A stretch of DNA of 64,000 nucleotides from Micrococcus sp. (GCA_029961105.1 JASBVO010000011.1:62001-126000), one strand, 5' to 3'. Shown: positions 48,479 to 58,344, numbered from the stretch's first letter. Notes: generated from the letters alone by a model not told the origin. A program made the numbers and translations.

Positions 48479-51462
48479 AGTACCTCGGCGAGGAACCGGC
48501 CGGTGTGGCTGGCCGGGTTCTTCGCCACCTCCTCGGGAGTGCCCGTAGCCACGATCAGGCCGCCTCCGGAGCCGCCCTCGGGACCGAGGTCGATCAGGTG
48601 GTCGGCGGACTTGATGACGTCCAGGTTGTGCTCGATGGTGATGACGGTGTTGCCCTTGTCCACGAGGGACTGCAGTACGCCGAGCAGCTTGCGGATGTCT
48701 TCGAAGTGCAGGCCCGTGGTGGGTTCGTCCAGCACGTAGATGGACCGGCCGTTGGACCGCTTCTGCAGCTCCGCGGACAGCTTCACGCGCTGGGCCTCGC
48801 CGCCGGAGAGCGTGGTGGCCGGCTGGCCGAGCCTGACGTAGCCCAGGCCGACGTCCACCATCGTGTTGAGGTAGCGGGAGATCTTGGAGTAGGCGGAGAA
48901 GAACTCTGCGGCCTCCTCGATCGGCATGTCCAGCACCTCGGCGATGTTCTTGCCCTTGTAGTGCACCTCGAGGGTCTCGCGGTTGTACCGGGCGCCGTGG
49001 CAGACCTCGCAGGGCACGTAGACGTCCGGCAGGAAGTTCATCTCGATCTTCAGGGTGCCGTCGCCCGAGCAGGACTCACAGCGGCCGCCCTTGATGTTGA
49101 ACGAGAACCGTCCCGGCTGGTAGCCGCGGACCTTGGCCTCCTGGGTGTCCGCGAACAGCTTGCGGATGGTGTCGAACACCCCCGTGTACGTCGCGGCGTT
49201 GGACCGCGGCGTGCGGCCGATGGGGCTCTGGTCCACGTGCACGACCTTGTCCAGGTGCTCCAGGCCGTTGACGCGCTTGTGCCGTCCGGGGACGTGCCGG
49301 GCATTGTTCAGCTGGTTGGCGAGCACCTTGTAGAGGATCTCGTTGACCAGGGTCGACTTGCCGGAGCCGGAGACGCCCGTGACGGCGGTGAACACCCCGA
49401 GCGGGAAGTCCACCGTGACGTCCTGCAGGTTGTTCTCCCGCGCCCCGACGACCGTCAGCTTCCGGCCCTTGTCCACGGGCCGGCGCTCGGCCGGCACGGT
49501 GATGGCCCGGCGCCCGGAGAGGTAGTCACCGGTGATCGACCGCTCGTTGGCCTTGAGGTCCTCCAGGGAGCCGGAGTGGACGACCTCCCCGCCGTGCTCG
49601 CCGGCGCGCGGTCCGATGTCCACGATCCAGTCCGCCTCGGCGATGGTGTCCTCGTCGTGCTCCACCACGATCAGGGTGTTGCCCAGGTCGCGGAGCCGGT
49701 TGAGGGTCTCGATCAGGCGGCGGTTGTCCCGCTGGTGCAGCCCGATGGACGGTTCGTCCAGGACGTAGAGGACGCCCACGAGCCCGGAGCCGATCTGGGT
49801 GGCCAGCCGGATCCGCTGGGCCTCCCCGCCGGAGAGCGTGCCCGCCGGCCGTTCCAGGTTGAGGTAGTCCAGGCCGACGTCGAGCATGAAGTGCAGCCGG
49901 GCCAGGATCTCCTTGAGGACCTGGTCGGCGATCTGCCGGTCCCGGGCGGACAGCTCCAGTCCCTCGAGGAAGGCGATCGAGTCCCGCATCGGCAGGGTGG
50001 AGGCCTCCGCGATGGACTTGCCGCCGACCAGCACGGACAGGGAGGTCGGGTTCAGGCGGGTGCCGTTGCAGGCGGCGCAGGGGATCTCGCGCATGTAGGA
50101 CTCGTACCGGTCCCGTGCGTTGTCCGACTCCGTCTCCAGGTGCTTGCGGTGGATGTAGTCGATCACGCCCTCGAAGCCGGTGGTGTACCGGCGTTCCCGG
50201 CCGAAGCGGTTGCGGTACTGGACCACGACCTTGAAGTCCTTGCCGTGCAGCACGGCCTTGCGGGCCGCTGCGGGCAGCTTCTTCCACGGGGTGTCCATGG
50301 AGAACCCGACCTCGTCGGCGAGGCCGGACAGCAGGCGCTTCCAGTACTCGGAGGTCGACTTGCCCATGGACCACGGGGCGATGGCGCCCTCGGCGAGGGA
50401 GAGGTCCGGGTCCGGGACCACCAGGTCCTCGTCCACCTCGAGCCGGGTGCCGATCCCGGTGCAGACCGAGCAGGCGCCGAAGGGGTTGTTGAACGAGAAC
50501 GAGCGCGGCTCGATCTCGTCGATGGTCAGCTGGTGGCCGTTGGGGCAGGACAGCTTCTCCGAGAAGGAGCGGTACTTCCGGTTGCCCTCGGCGTCCACGG
50601 CGTCCCACTCGCCGGCGTTGGCCTTCTCCGGGTCGACCCGGGCGTCCACGTCGACGAAGTCCACCACCACCAGGCCGTCGGCCAGCTTCAGGGCGGTCTC
50701 CACGGAATCGGTGAGCCGCTGGCGGATCCCCTCCTTCATCGCCAGCCGGTCCACGACCACGGCGATGGTGTGCTTGACCTGCTTCTTCAGCTTGGGCGGG
50801 TCGGAGAGCTGGATGAGCTCACCGTCCACGATGGCGCGCGAGAAGCCCTGGGTGGCCAGCGAGGAGAAGACGTCCACGAACTCGCCCTTGCGGCCGCGGG
50901 CCACGGGGGCCAGGACCTGGAACCGCGTCTTCTCCGGCAGCTCGCCGAGCTGGTCCACGATCTGCTGCGGTGACTGCTTCGAGGCCGGCTCGCCGCACTC
51001 GGGGCAGTGCGGGACGCCGATGCGCGCCCACAGCAGGCGCATGTAGTCGTAGACCTCGGTGATGGTGCCCACGGTGGACCGGGGGTTCCGGTTGGTCGAC
51101 TTCTGGTCGATGGACACCGCCGGGGACAGCCCCTCGATGAAGTCGACCGAGGGCTTGTCCACCCGGCCCAGGAACATGCGCGCGTAGGAGGACAGGGACT
51201 CGACGTACCGGCGCTGGCCCTCCGCGAAGATGGTGTCGAAGGCCAGCGAGGACTTCCCGGACCCGGACAGCCCGGTGAACACCACGAGGGAGTCCCGGGG
51301 GATGTCGAGGTCGACGTTCTTCAGGTTGTGTTCCCGGGCCCCCTTGACCACGATCCGGTCCGGGTCGTGGCGCTGGCCAGCGCCGTCCGGTCCCGTGGCC
51401 AGGCCGCGGGCGGTGGTGGGGGGAATGGTCTGGTCGGTGATCGTCAGGGGGGTCTCGGGCAC
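48475..51462 (-). CDS. uvrA: Excinuclease ABC subunit A
   Basis: Damage-sensing ATPase of nucleotide excision repair, about 995 aa. Two ABC modules: [36 protein letters not shown] first and [15 protein letters not shown] second, with [12 protein letters not shown] and [12 protein letters not shown]. Zinc modules include CPECGEP and [10 protein letters not shown]. The N-terminus has about 35 extra polar residues before [16 protein letters not shown] 51462 is chosen because TAGAGT ends 7 nt before it; GTG 51471 lies inside that -10. An SOS-box-like palindrome is just upstream. Confidence 0.97.
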   Translation of the reverse strand: MPETPLTITDQTIPPTTARGLATGPDGAGQRHDPDRIVVKGAREHNLKNVDLDIPRDSLVVFTGLSGSGKSSLAFDTIFAEGQRRYVESLSSYARMFLGRVDKPSVDFIEGLSPAVSIDQKSTNRNPRSTVGTITEVYDYMRLLWARIGVPHCPECGEPASKQSPQQIVDQLGELPEKTRFQVLAPVARGRKGEFVDVFSSLATQGFSRAIVDGELIQLSDPPKLKKQVKHTIAVVVDRLAMKEGIRQRLTDSVETALKLADGLVVVDFVDVDARVDPEKANAGEWDAVDAEGNRKYRSFSEKLSCPNGHQLTIDEIEPRSFSFNNPFGACSVCTGIGTRLEVDEDLVVPDPDLSLAEGAIAPWSMGKSTSEYWKRLLSGLADEVGFSMDTPWKKLPAAARKAVLHGKDFKVVVQYRNRFGRERRYTTGFEGVIDYIHRKHLETESDNARDRYESYMREIPCAACNGTRLNPTSLSVLVGGKSIAEASTLPMRDSIAFLEGLELSARDRQIADQVLKEILARLHFMLDVGLDYLNLERPAGTLSGGEAQRIRLATQIGSGLVGVLYVLDEPSIGLHQRDNRRLIETLNRLRDLGNTLIVVEHDEDTIAEADWIVDIGPRAGEHGGEVVHSGSLEDLKANERSITGDYLSGRRAITVPAERRPVDKGRKLTVVGARENNLQDVTVDFPLGVFTAVTGVSGSGKSTLVNEILYKVLANQLNNARHVPGRHKRVNGLEHLDKVVHVDQSPIGRTPRSNAATYTGVFDTIRKLFADTQEAKVRGYQPGRFSFNIKGGRCESCSGDGTLKIEMNFLPDVYVPCEVCHGARYNRETLEVHYKGKNIAEVLDMPIEEAAEFFSAYSKISRYLNTMVDVGLGYVRLGQPATTLSGGEAQRVKLSAELQKRSNGRSIYVLDEPTTGLHFEDIRKLLGVLQSLVDKGNTVITIEHNLDVIKSADHLIDLGPEGGSGGGLIVATGTPEEVAKNPASHTGRFLAEVL

Positions 51463-51469
51463 GGCCTCC

Positions 51470-51475
51470 ACTCTA
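51470..51475 (-). promoter_or_regulatory. -10 element of uvrA
   Basis: Minus-strand TAGAGT ends 7 nt before GTG 51462, so uvrA is probably leaderless. The -35 region falls 17-18 nt upstream, inside the palindrome at 51488-51505. Confidence 0.55.
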
Positions 51476-51487
51476 TTCGAGGACGCT

Positions 51488-51505
51488 TTCGAAGACGTCT
51501 TCGAA
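51488..51505. promoter_or_regulatory. SOS-box-like palindrome (candidate LexA operator) of uvrA
   Basis: TTCGAAGACGTCTTCGAA is a perfect 18-bp palindrome. The known actinobacterial LexA consensus is TCGAAC-N4-GTTCGA; here the core is TCGAAG-N4-CTTCGA, differing only in the innermost base of each arm. It covers the -35 position of uvrA, the expected place for repression. Confidence 0.6.
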
Positions 51506-51555
51506 GGCTCGGCCGAGAGCGAAATCCCAGGCGCCCGGGCGCCCTCGCCGGGGGC

Positions 51556-51975
51556 TCAGGACGGTGGGAAGACCGCCTCGAGCTGGCGGACGGCCTGGCG
51601 CCGGGTGAAGCCCAGCGCCTGAGCCGCCTCCGCGTAGGCGGTCGCGGCGTCCGCCAGGCGCGCGTCGGCGTCCCCGCTGCCCTGTGCTACCACGGTGCCC
51701 AGCCGCGGCCGGGCCGTCACGACGCCGGCCTGCTCCAGTTCCTTGTAGGCGCGTGCCACCGTGTTGGCGGAGACGCCCAGGGCCGACGCGAGGCCGCGGA
51801 CGGTCGGCAGTTTCGTGCCGACCGGCAGCCGGCTGCGGTGGACCAGGTCGAGCAACCCGGTGCGGACCTGCTCATACGGCGGGACGGACGAGGAGGCGTT
51901 GATGGCCAGGGCCGTGACGAGCCATGGCGGCACGGCCCCCTGCCCGGAAGGCTGTGCCGGCGTGCGGTCCTCCAC
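51556..51975 (-). CDS. GntR family regulator, short YtrA-like type
   Basis: A 139-aa regulator. The winged HTH is at about 33-100 (PPYEQVRTGLLDLVHRSRLPVGTKLPTVRGLASALGVSANTVARAYKELEQAGVV). It has only a short helical tail (DADARLADAATAYAEAAQALGFTRRQAVRQLE) and no effector domain, as in YtrA. Such genes usually neighbour ABC transporters; here the neighbours are uvrA and an MBL hydrolase. The start is GTG. Target unknown. Confidence 0.88.
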   Translation of the reverse strand: MEDRTPAQPSGQGAVPPWLVTALAINASSSVPPYEQVRTGLLDLVHRSRLPVGTKLPTVRGLASALGVSANTVARAYKELEQAGVVTARPRLGTVVAQGSGDADARLADAATAYAEAAQALGFTRRQAVRQLEAVFPPS

Positions 51976-52017
51976 CCGTGTTCCCCCGCTTCCCTGTGCC
52001 CGGTTGACGATGTCCCC

Positions 52018-52093
52018 ACCCTAGCGAACCGGGCGGACCACCCCTTGACCTGCCCTGCCGCCTTGCCCTGGATGCCGTCAACGTCCCTAGACT
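52018..52093. promoter_or_regulatory. Divergent promoters of the GntR and MBL genes
   Basis: Minus-strand TAGGGT (52023 to 52018) is a candidate -10 for the GntR gene. On the plus strand TTGCCC (52063-52068) and TAGACT (52088-52093) are 19 nt apart; TAGACT ends 7 nt before ATG 52101, implying a leaderless MBL transcript. Confidence 0.45.
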
Positions 52094-52100
52094 GTGGTGC

Positions 52101-52781
52101 ATGCCTTCTTCCACCTCACCGATCCGGCTGCTGCACGACCTGCCCCGGGTGACGGTCCGACAACGCTCGGTCTCCGAGATGGCGAACAACGTCTACGTCG
52201 TGACGTCCAAGACCTCCGGCACCCAGGTGCTGATCGACGCCGCGGATGACGCGGAGGCCGTGCGGGAACTGCTGGAGTCGGCGCGCGAGGACACCCCGTG
52301 CGAGCTCAGGCTCGCGGTGATCATCACCACCCACCAGCACTGGGACCATATCCGCGCGCTGGCGCCGGTGGCGGAGGCCACCGGCGTCCCGACGGCCGCG
52401 GGCACCGCGGACGCGGGCGCCATCGAGGAGGCCACCGGCGTGGCCGCCAAGGTCCTGCTGAACCACGGGGACACCGCAGCCTTCAACGGGATCTCGCTGG
52501 CCGTCGTCGGGCTCCGCGGCCACACCCCGGGCTCGGTGGCCCTGGTGTACGAGCCCGAGGACGGCCCGCCGCTGTGCTTCAGCGGTGACTCGCTGTTCCC
52601 GGGGGGCGTGGGCAACACGCAGCAGGACCCGGAGCGGTTCGAGTCCCTGTTCACCGACGTGGTCGAGCGCCTGTTCGACGTCTACCCGGACGACATGATC
52701 GTCCACCCGGGGCACGGTGACTCCACCACGCTCGGCGCGGAGCGCCCGCACCTGCAGGACTGGCGCGCCCGCGGTTGGTGA
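52101..52781 (+). CDS. MBL-fold metallo-hydrolase
   Basis: A 226-aa glyoxalase II-like hydrolase. Metal-binding motifs are HQHWDH (about 74-79), HTPGS, GDSLFPGGVG and HPGHGDSTT. A distant relative, Rv1637c, also lies next to uvrA in M. tuberculosis (from memory). The substrate is unknown; a thioester is likely by family. Its stop lies in a palindrome shared with the convergent tam gene. Confidence 0.9.
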   Translation: MPSSTSPIRLLHDLPRVTVRQRSVSEMANNVYVVTSKTSGTQVLIDAADDAEAVRELLESAREDTPCELRLAVIITTHQHWDHIRALAPVAEATGVPTAAGTADAGAIEEATGVAAKVLLNHGDTAAFNGISLAVVGLRGHTPGSVALVYEPEDGPPLCFSGDSLFPGGVGNTQQDPERFESLFTDVVERLFDVYPDDMIVHPGHGDSTTLGAERPHLQDWRARGW

Positions 52782-52794
52782 GCGGCGCCGCTCA
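52779..52794. terminator. Palindrome spanning both convergent stop codons
   Basis: TGAGCGGCGCCGCTCA is a perfect 16-bp palindrome. Its first three bases are the MBL stop (TGA) and its last three (TCA) are the tam stop on the other strand. It may fold into a short hairpin in both transcripts and serve as a minimal bidirectional terminator. Confidence 0.4.
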
Positions 52795-53637
52795 GATGCT
52801 GGGCGCCAGGTCGTTCTTGACGCCGACCACGAAGATGCGGCGGAACGGGTAGTTCGTCAGCCGCACCCCGTCCGGGGTGACGTGGGAGGGGTAGGACGCG
52901 CGCATGATGCGCTTGTACTCCTCGACGTACCGGTCCAGCAGGTTCGTGCCGTCCCGCCGGTCGGCCTCCTCCAGCCGCTGCAGCGAGGGGCGCAGGGCGG
53001 CCCCCCGGACCCAGTCGTAGACGGGGTCCTCCCCCGTGAGCGGCTGGGCGTAGGTGGTCTCCCAGACATCGGCCTCGTAACCGGCGGCGATGAGCGTCTC
53101 CAGGTACTCCTCGGTGGTGTACACCGACTCCCGCTCCATCACCCCCTCCAGCGCCGCCGCATACTCGGGGCGCCGGGACAACTCGGCCATGGTGGCGTGC
53201 GAGGGCGCCTCGAAGTTCCCGGGCACCTGGATGGCGAACCACGCGCCCGGCTTCAGGGCAGCGAGCCATCCGGCCACCAGTTGGCGGTGGTCCGGGATCC
53301 ACTGGAGCATGGCGTTGGAGACGACCACGTCGACGTCGTCGGCCGGCTGCCAGCGCTGGGCATCCACCTGGTCGAAGGCCAGGTTGGCCGGGGCGCCCGG
53401 CTCGGCGGCCAGCTGCCGGGCGGTGGCCACCATGTCCGCCGAGGAGTCCAGTCCGGTCACCTGCGCGCCGGGCCAGCGCTCGGCGAGGGTGGCCGTCATG
53501 TTGCCCGGCCCGCAGCCGAGGTCCACCACGACCTTCGGGTCGACGGCGCGGACCCGCCCCGTCAGGTCCCGGTAGGGCCGGGCCCGGCGGTCCGCGAAGA
53601 CGCTGTACTGCTCCGGATCCCAGGTGAAGTCGCGCAT
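52792..53637 (-). CDS. tam: Trans-aconitate 2-methyltransferase
   Basis: SAM-dependent class I methyltransferase of 281 aa. MRDFTWDPEQYSVFADRRARPYRDL and VVDLGCGPGNMTATLAERWP (SAM motif I, about 37-56), NAMLQWIPDH and the long C-terminal helices match Tam, which methylates trans-aconitate formed from citrate-cycle cis-aconitate. ATG 53637 is preceded at 6 nt by TAGCGT, so probably leaderless. Divergent from the helicase gene. Confidence 0.92.
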   Translation of the reverse strand: MRDFTWDPEQYSVFADRRARPYRDLTGRVRAVDPKVVVDLGCGPGNMTATLAERWPGAQVTGLDSSADMVATARQLAAEPGAPANLAFDQVDAQRWQPADDVDVVVSNAMLQWIPDHRQLVAGWLAALKPGAWFAIQVPGNFEAPSHATMAELSRRPEYAAALEGVMERESVYTTEEYLETLIAAGYEADVWETTYAQPLTGEDPVYDWVRGAALRPSLQRLEEADRRDGTNLLDRYVEEYKRIMRASYPSHVTPDGVRLTNYPFRRIFVVGVKNDLAPSI

Positions 53638-53643
53638 GGCTCC

Positions 53644-53715
53644 ACGCTAGCGGCAGCCGCCCGTCAGTGGGCCCATGGGATGACGCGGGATGACACGGCG
53701 GCGGGCCACTAGGCT
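53644..53715. promoter_or_regulatory. Divergent -10 boxes of tam and the helicase gene
   Basis: Minus-strand TAGCGT (53649 to 53644) ends 6 nt before the tam ATG. Plus-strand TAGGCT (53710-53715) ends 7 nt before the helicase ATG at 53723. Both imply leaderless mRNAs. Confidence 0.5.
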
Positions 53716-53722
53716 GGCAGGG

Positions 53723-56359
53723 ATGCTGCTCACCGACCTGATCCCCGCGCCGGACGCACCCCGGCTCTCCCCCGACGCCGTCTACGAATGCTTCCTGGAC
53801 TGGACGCGGTCCCGGGGCATCACCCTCTATCCCGCCCAGGACGAGGCGGTCATGGAACTGGTGCAGGACAACAACGTCATCCTGGCCACCCCCACCGGGT
53901 CCGGGAAGTCGCTCGTGGCCCTGGCCGCGCACTTCCACGCGCTCGCCCGCGGGCGGCGGACCTACTACACGGCGCCCATCAAGGCCCTGGTGTCCGAGAA
54001 GTTCTTCGCCCTCGTGGACGTGTTCGGTGCGGAGAACGTCGGGATGGTCACCGGTGATTCCTCCGTGAACGGGGACGCACCCATCATCTGCTGCACGGCG
54101 GAGATCCTGGCCAACCAGGCCCTGCGGGAGGGCTCGGGGCTGGACGTCGGCCCGGTGGTGATGGACGAGTTCCACTTCTACGCCGATCCACAGCGCGGCT
54201 GGGCCTGGCAGGTGCCCCTGCTGGAACTGCCGCAGGCCCAGTTCCTGCTGATGAGCGCCACCCTCGGGGACACGAGCCGGTTCGAGGAGGACCTCACGGA
54301 GCGGACCGGGCGGGCCACCACCACGGTGGCCCACGCCGAGCGTCCCATCCCGTTGGCCTACGAGTGGTCGGAGGACCACGTCCAGGACAAGGTCGCCGAG
54401 CTGGTGGAGACCCGCCAGGCACCGGTCTACGTGGTGCACTTCTCCCAGCTGGAAGCCGTGGAGCGGGCGCAGTCGCTGTCCTCGGTGGCCGTGGCCACGC
54501 GGGCGGAGAAGGACGCGATCGCCGAGCGGATCGCCGGGTTCTCCTTCTCCGCCGGCTTCGGCAAGACGTTGAACCGGCTCATCCGGTCCGGGATCGGCGT
54601 GCACCACGCCGGGATGCTGCCCAAGTACCGCCGCCTGGTGGAACGCCTCGCCCAGGAGGGCCTGCTCAAGGTCATCTGCGGCACGGACACCCTCGGGGTG
54701 GGGATCAACGTGCCGATCCGCACGGTGCTCATCACCGCCCTGAGCAAGTTCGACGGCGAACGCACCCGGATCCTCAACGCCCGCGAGTTCCACCAGATCG
54801 CGGGGCGCGCCGGACGGGCGGGCTTCGACACCTCCGGGCTGGTGGTGGTCCAGGCCCCCGAGCACGTGATCGAGAACGCCAAGTCCCAGGCGAAGCTGGC
54901 GGCGAAGTTCGCCGGCGTCAAGGACGAGGCCGAGCGGTCCAAGCGGATGAAGCAGTCCTCGAAGTCCTCGCCGAAGAAGACCCCGCCGAAGGGCTTCGTG
55001 TCCTGGGGCAAGGCCACCTTCGAGCGCCTCGTGGAGGCCCAGCCGGAGGCGATGACCTCCCACCTGCGGATCAGCCACTCGATGCTGCTGAACATCCTGG
55101 ACCGCCCCGGGGACCCGGTCATCGCCGTGCGCCGGATGATCCGCAACAGCCACGAGACCCCGGCCCGGCAGGCCGCCCTGATGCGCCGGGCGCTGGGGAT
55201 CTTCCGGGAGCTGCTGGCCACCGGCGTCGTGGAGAAGCTGGAGGCACCGGACGCCGAGGGCCGCACGGTGGACCTGACCGTGGACCTCCAGCCCAACTTC
55301 GCCCTCAACCAGCCCCTCTCCCCCTTCGCCCTGGCCGCCTTCGAGCTGCTGGACCCCGCCGACCCCGGCTACGCCCTGGACATGGTCTCGATCGTGGAGG
55401 CCACGCTGGAACCGCCCCGGCAGGTCCTCTCGGCGCAGGTCAAGAAGGCGCGTGGCGAGGCGGTGGCCGCCATGAAGGCCGAGGGCATGGACTACACGGA
55501 CCGGATGAACGCCCTGGACGAGGTGACCCACCCCCAGCCGCTGGCCGAGTTGCTGGAGCAGTCGTTCGAGACGTACCGCGCCTCCGCGCCGTGGCTCAAC
55601 GACTTCGAGCTGACGCCCAAGTCCGTGGTGCGGGACATGTACGAACGGGCCATGGGCTTCACCGACTACGTGAACTTCTACGGGCTCGCCCGCTCCGAGG
55701 GCGTGCTGCTGCGCTACCTGACGGATGCGGTCAAGGCCCTGCGCCAGACGATCCCGCAGGACGACCGGGACGACGAACTGGACGTGCTGCTGGCCTGGCT
55801 GGACGAGATCGTGAAGCAGACCGACTCCTCGCTCATCGAGGAGTGGGAGGACCTGCTGGCGGGGGACATCGAGGAGCTGAAGAAGGACCACGAGCAGCTC
55901 GCGCCCCCCGAGCCGCCGCGGCTGACCGCCAACCGGCCCGTGTTCACCGTGATGGTGCGCAACGCGATGTTCCGCCGTGTGCGGCTGTTCGGGGACGAAC
56001 AGGACCGCGCCCTGGGCGAGCTCGGTGCCGCCGCCGGGGACTCGTTCACGGCGGACGACTGGGCCGAGGCCCTGGACGGGTACTTCGGGGAGTACGAGGA
56101 CATCGACGACGGCGCGGCCGCCCGCGGCCCGCAGTACTTCCGCGTGGACGCCACCCCGAAGGCGGGGCCCGACGGCGGCCCACCGGCCGGGGTGTCCGGC
56201 TCCCGGTGGTGGACGGTCCGGCAGGTCCTGGTGGACCCCGAGGAGAACCTGGACTGGGGCATCAACGCCCTGGTGGACCTGGACGCCTCGGACGAGCTCG
56301 GCCATCCCGTGATCCGGGTGGTCTCCGTGGGCGCGCCCGAGCCGGGGTGGTCGGTGTGA
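53723..56359 (+). CDS. DEAD/DEAH-box helicase, DUF3516 type
   Basis: Superfamily 2 helicase of 878 aa. ATPTGSGKS (motif I, about 56-64), YYTAPIKALVSEKF (Ia), VVMDEFHFYAD (DExH motif II), LLMSATLGD (III) and REFHQIAGRAGRAGFDTSG (VI) are present. The long C-terminal part (about 450-878) matches what I recall as DUF3516, specific to actinobacteria. A Lys-rich linker (KQSSKSSPKKTPPKG) sits between the halves. ATG 53723 is used rather than the open frame from 53690. RNA or DNA role not settled. Confidence 0.9.
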   Translation: MLLTDLIPAPDAPRLSPDAVYECFLDWTRSRGITLYPAQDEAVMELVQDNNVILATPTGSGKSLVALAAHFHALARGRRTYYTAPIKALVSEKFFALVDVFGAENVGMVTGDSSVNGDAPIICCTAEILANQALREGSGLDVGPVVMDEFHFYADPQRGWAWQVPLLELPQAQFLLMSATLGDTSRFEEDLTERTGRATTTVAHAERPIPLAYEWSEDHVQDKVAELVETRQAPVYVVHFSQLEAVERAQSLSSVAVATRAEKDAIAERIAGFSFSAGFGKTLNRLIRSGIGVHHAGMLPKYRRLVERLAQEGLLKVICGTDTLGVGINVPIRTVLITALSKFDGERTRILNAREFHQIAGRAGRAGFDTSGLVVVQAPEHVIENAKSQAKLAAKFAGVKDEAERSKRMKQSSKSSPKKTPPKGFVSWGKATFERLVEAQPEAMTSHLRISHSMLLNILDRPGDPVIAVRRMIRNSHETPARQAALMRRALGIFRELLATGVVEKLEAPDAEGRTVDLTVDLQPNFALNQPLSPFALAAFELLDPADPGYALDMVSIVEATLEPPRQVLSAQVKKARGEAVAAMKAEGMDYTDRMNALDEVTHPQPLAELLEQSFETYRASAPWLNDFELTPKSVVRDMYERAMGFTDYVNFYGLARSEGVLLRYLTDAVKALRQTIPQDDRDDELDVLLAWLDEIVKQTDSSLIEEWEDLLAGDIEELKKDHEQLAPPEPPRLTANRPVFTVMVRNAMFRRVRLFGDEQDRALGELGAAAGDSFTADDWAEALDGYFGEYEDIDDGAAARGPQYFRVDATPKAGPDGGPPAGVSGSRWWTVRQVLVDPEENLDWGINALVDLDASDELGHPVIRVVSVGAPEPGWSV

Positions 56360-56391
56360 CGGCGATGGACAGGACGACGGAGAGGGAGACC

Positions 56392-56958
56392 ATGACGAAC
56401 GGCATCCGGCCGGCCCGGCCCGGTGACGTGCCGCAGATCCTGCGGCTGATCCGGGACCTGGCGGCCTACGAGCGGGAGCCCGATGCGGTCCGGAACACCG
56501 AGGAGGAGCTGCACCGGCACCTGTTCGGCGAGCATCCGGCAGTGTTCTGTCACGTGGTGGAGGACGTGGTGGACCACGCCCCCGGCGGGGATCCGGCCGG
56601 CACGGGCCCGGGCGTGGTCGGCCTGGCCCTGTGGTTCCTCAACTACTCGACCTGGGAGGGCACCCACGGGATCTGGCTCGAGGACCTCTACGTGGATCCG
56701 GCCGTCCGCGGGCGCGGGCATGGCCGGCGGCTGCTGGAGCACCTGGCGGGGATCTGCACCGAGCGGGGCTACGCCCGGATGGAATGGACGGTGCTGGACT
56801 GGAACGAGCCCTCCATCGGGTTCTACCGGTCCCTGGGGGCCGAGCCGATGGACGAGTGGACCACCTTCCGGCTGACCGGTGAGGCGTTGCAGAGGACCGG
56901 CGCCACGGCGGGTGCGGACTCCGTGAGGGCCCCGGGCCTAACGGGGGCAGGGCGGTGA
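56392..56958 (+). CDS. GNAT acetyltransferase, SSAT/thialysine type
   Basis: A 188-aa acetyltransferase. WLEDLYVDPAVRGRGHGRRLLEHL (acetyl-CoA motif A) and VLDWNEPSIGFYRSLGAEPMDEWTTFRL resemble eukaryotic-like diamine/thialysine N-acetyltransferases. An acidic insertion of about 15 residues lies before the VVGLALWFLNYSTW strand. ATG 56392 has GGGAG at 6 nt; GTG 56356 and ATG 56365 are open but lack a site. Overlaps the hydrolase start by GTGA and follows the helicase closely. Confidence 0.9.
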   Translation: MTNGIRPARPGDVPQILRLIRDLAAYEREPDAVRNTEEELHRHLFGEHPAVFCHVVEDVVDHAPGGDPAGTGPGVVGLALWFLNYSTWEGTHGIWLEDLYVDPAVRGRGHGRRLLEHLAGICTERGYARMEWTVLDWNEPSIGFYRSLGAEPMDEWTTFRLTGEALQRTGATAGADSVRAPGLTGAGR

Positions 56959-58343
56959 TCGACGCCGTCCCCGGCGATCCCCGCACGTTCGCTCCCCCGG
57001 CGCCCGCCGCGCACCGGCCGGGCCTCGAGGCCGAGCTGCTGGACGGCACGCTGATCGCCGACCACTGGTTCGAGGTCCCCCTGGACCACGCGGCGCCGGG
57101 CGGGCGGAGCCTCACCGTGTTCGCCCGGGAGTACGTGGCCGCCGCCCACCGTGGTCGGCGCCGGGACCTGCCCTGGCTGCTGTTCCTGCAGGGCGGCCCC
57201 GGCAGCAAGGGGATGCGGCAGGCCAGGCTGAGCGGCTGGATGAGGCAGGCCGCCAAGGACTTCCGGATCCTCATGCTGGACCAGCGCGGCACCGGACTGT
57301 CCTCCCCCGTCACCCGGAACACCCTGCCGGCGGAGGGCTCCCCGGGACAGCAGGCGGAGTACCTCGTGCACTTCCGGGCACCGTCGATCGTCCAGGACGC
57401 CGAGGCGATCCGGCTGGCTCTGGGCTCCGGGCCCTGGACCGTCTTCGGGCAGAGCTTCGGTGGCTTCTGCACCCTCAGCTACCTGTCCTGGCACCCGGAG
57501 GGCGTCGCGCGGGCCCTGATCACCGGCGGACTGGCGCCCCTGGACGGCCACGCCGAGCAGGTCTACCGCGCCACCTACCGGCGGATGCGGTACCGCAACG
57601 AGGAGTACTTCTCCCGGTTCCCCCAGGACCGCGACGTACTCGCGCGCGTCTACGAGGCGGCCCGGGGCGGCGGCGCGGCCCTGCCGGACGGCTCCCCGGT
57701 CACCGTGGGCAGGGTCCAGGCGCTGGGGATGTTCCTGGGCGGGAACACCCGCATGGACCAGCTGCACTACCTGCTGCAGGAGGCGTTCGACGGGCCGCGG
57801 GACTCCATGCTCTCGGACACCTTCCTGCACGGCCTGTACCAGCAGGTGTCCCGGGCCGTGAACCCGCTCTACCTGGTGATGCACGAGTCCATCTACGCGC
57901 AGCCGGCCAGCGCCGGCGCCGTCCGGTCCGACACCGGCGGGACGGACACCGGCTGGGCCGCCCAGCGGGTGCTCGCCGGATCCGGGGAGCTGGCGGACTT
58001 CGACCCCGACCGCAGCGCGGCCCCGTTGCTGACCGGGGAGATGGTCTTCGAGTGGTACACGGACCTGGACCCTGCGCTGCGCCCGCTCGGACCGGCAGCC
58101 GAGGCGCTGGCGCGCCGGTCCGCCTGGGGGCCGCTCTACGACCTCGACGCCCTCGCCGCCAACACCGTCCCGGCCGCCGCCGCGGTCTACACGCACGACG
58201 TGTACGTGGACCGGGACCTCTCCCTGCAGACCGCCGGCAGGGTCCGGTGCCTCACCGTGTGGGAGACCGACGAGTTCCACCACGACGGGATCGGCGACGA
58301 CGGCCCGGCCATCCTGAAGCGGTTGCTCGGACTGACCGGCTGA
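56955..58343 (+). CDS. Alpha/beta hydrolase, proline iminopeptidase-like (S33)
   Basis: A 462-aa S33-family hydrolase. LLFLQGGPGSKG (oxyanion hole), LDQRGTGLS and the nucleophile elbow GQSFGGF (Ser at about 170) are typical, and DEFHHDGI near residue 437 could supply the catalytic His. A large helical cap occupies about 195-390. Such proteins remove N-terminal proline or other residues from peptides. GTG 56955 overlaps the GNAT stop. Confidence 0.9.
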   Translation: MIDAVPGDPRTFAPPAPAAHRPGLEAELLDGTLIADHWFEVPLDHAAPGGRSLTVFAREYVAAAHRGRRRDLPWLLFLQGGPGSKGMRQARLSGWMRQAAKDFRILMLDQRGTGLSSPVTRNTLPAEGSPGQQAEYLVHFRAPSIVQDAEAIRLALGSGPWTVFGQSFGGFCTLSYLSWHPEGVARALITGGLAPLDGHAEQVYRATYRRMRYRNEEYFSRFPQDRDVLARVYEAARGGGAALPDGSPVTVGRVQALGMFLGGNTRMDQLHYLLQEAFDGPRDSMLSDTFLHGLYQQVSRAVNPLYLVMHESIYAQPASAGAVRSDTGGTDTGWAAQRVLAGSGELADFDPDRSAAPLLTGEMVFEWYTDLDPALRPLGPAAEALARRSAWGPLYDLDALAANTVPAAAAVYTHDVYVDRDLSLQTAGRVRCLTVWETDEFHHDGIGDDGPAILKRLLGLTG

Positions 58344-58344
58344 G

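Noticed and set aside
52682-56305. About 1200-codon minus-strand open frame across the helicase gene
   Set aside because: Antisense shadow of the helicase and out-of-frame copy of tam; no family signature, and high GC at third positions explains the lack of stops.
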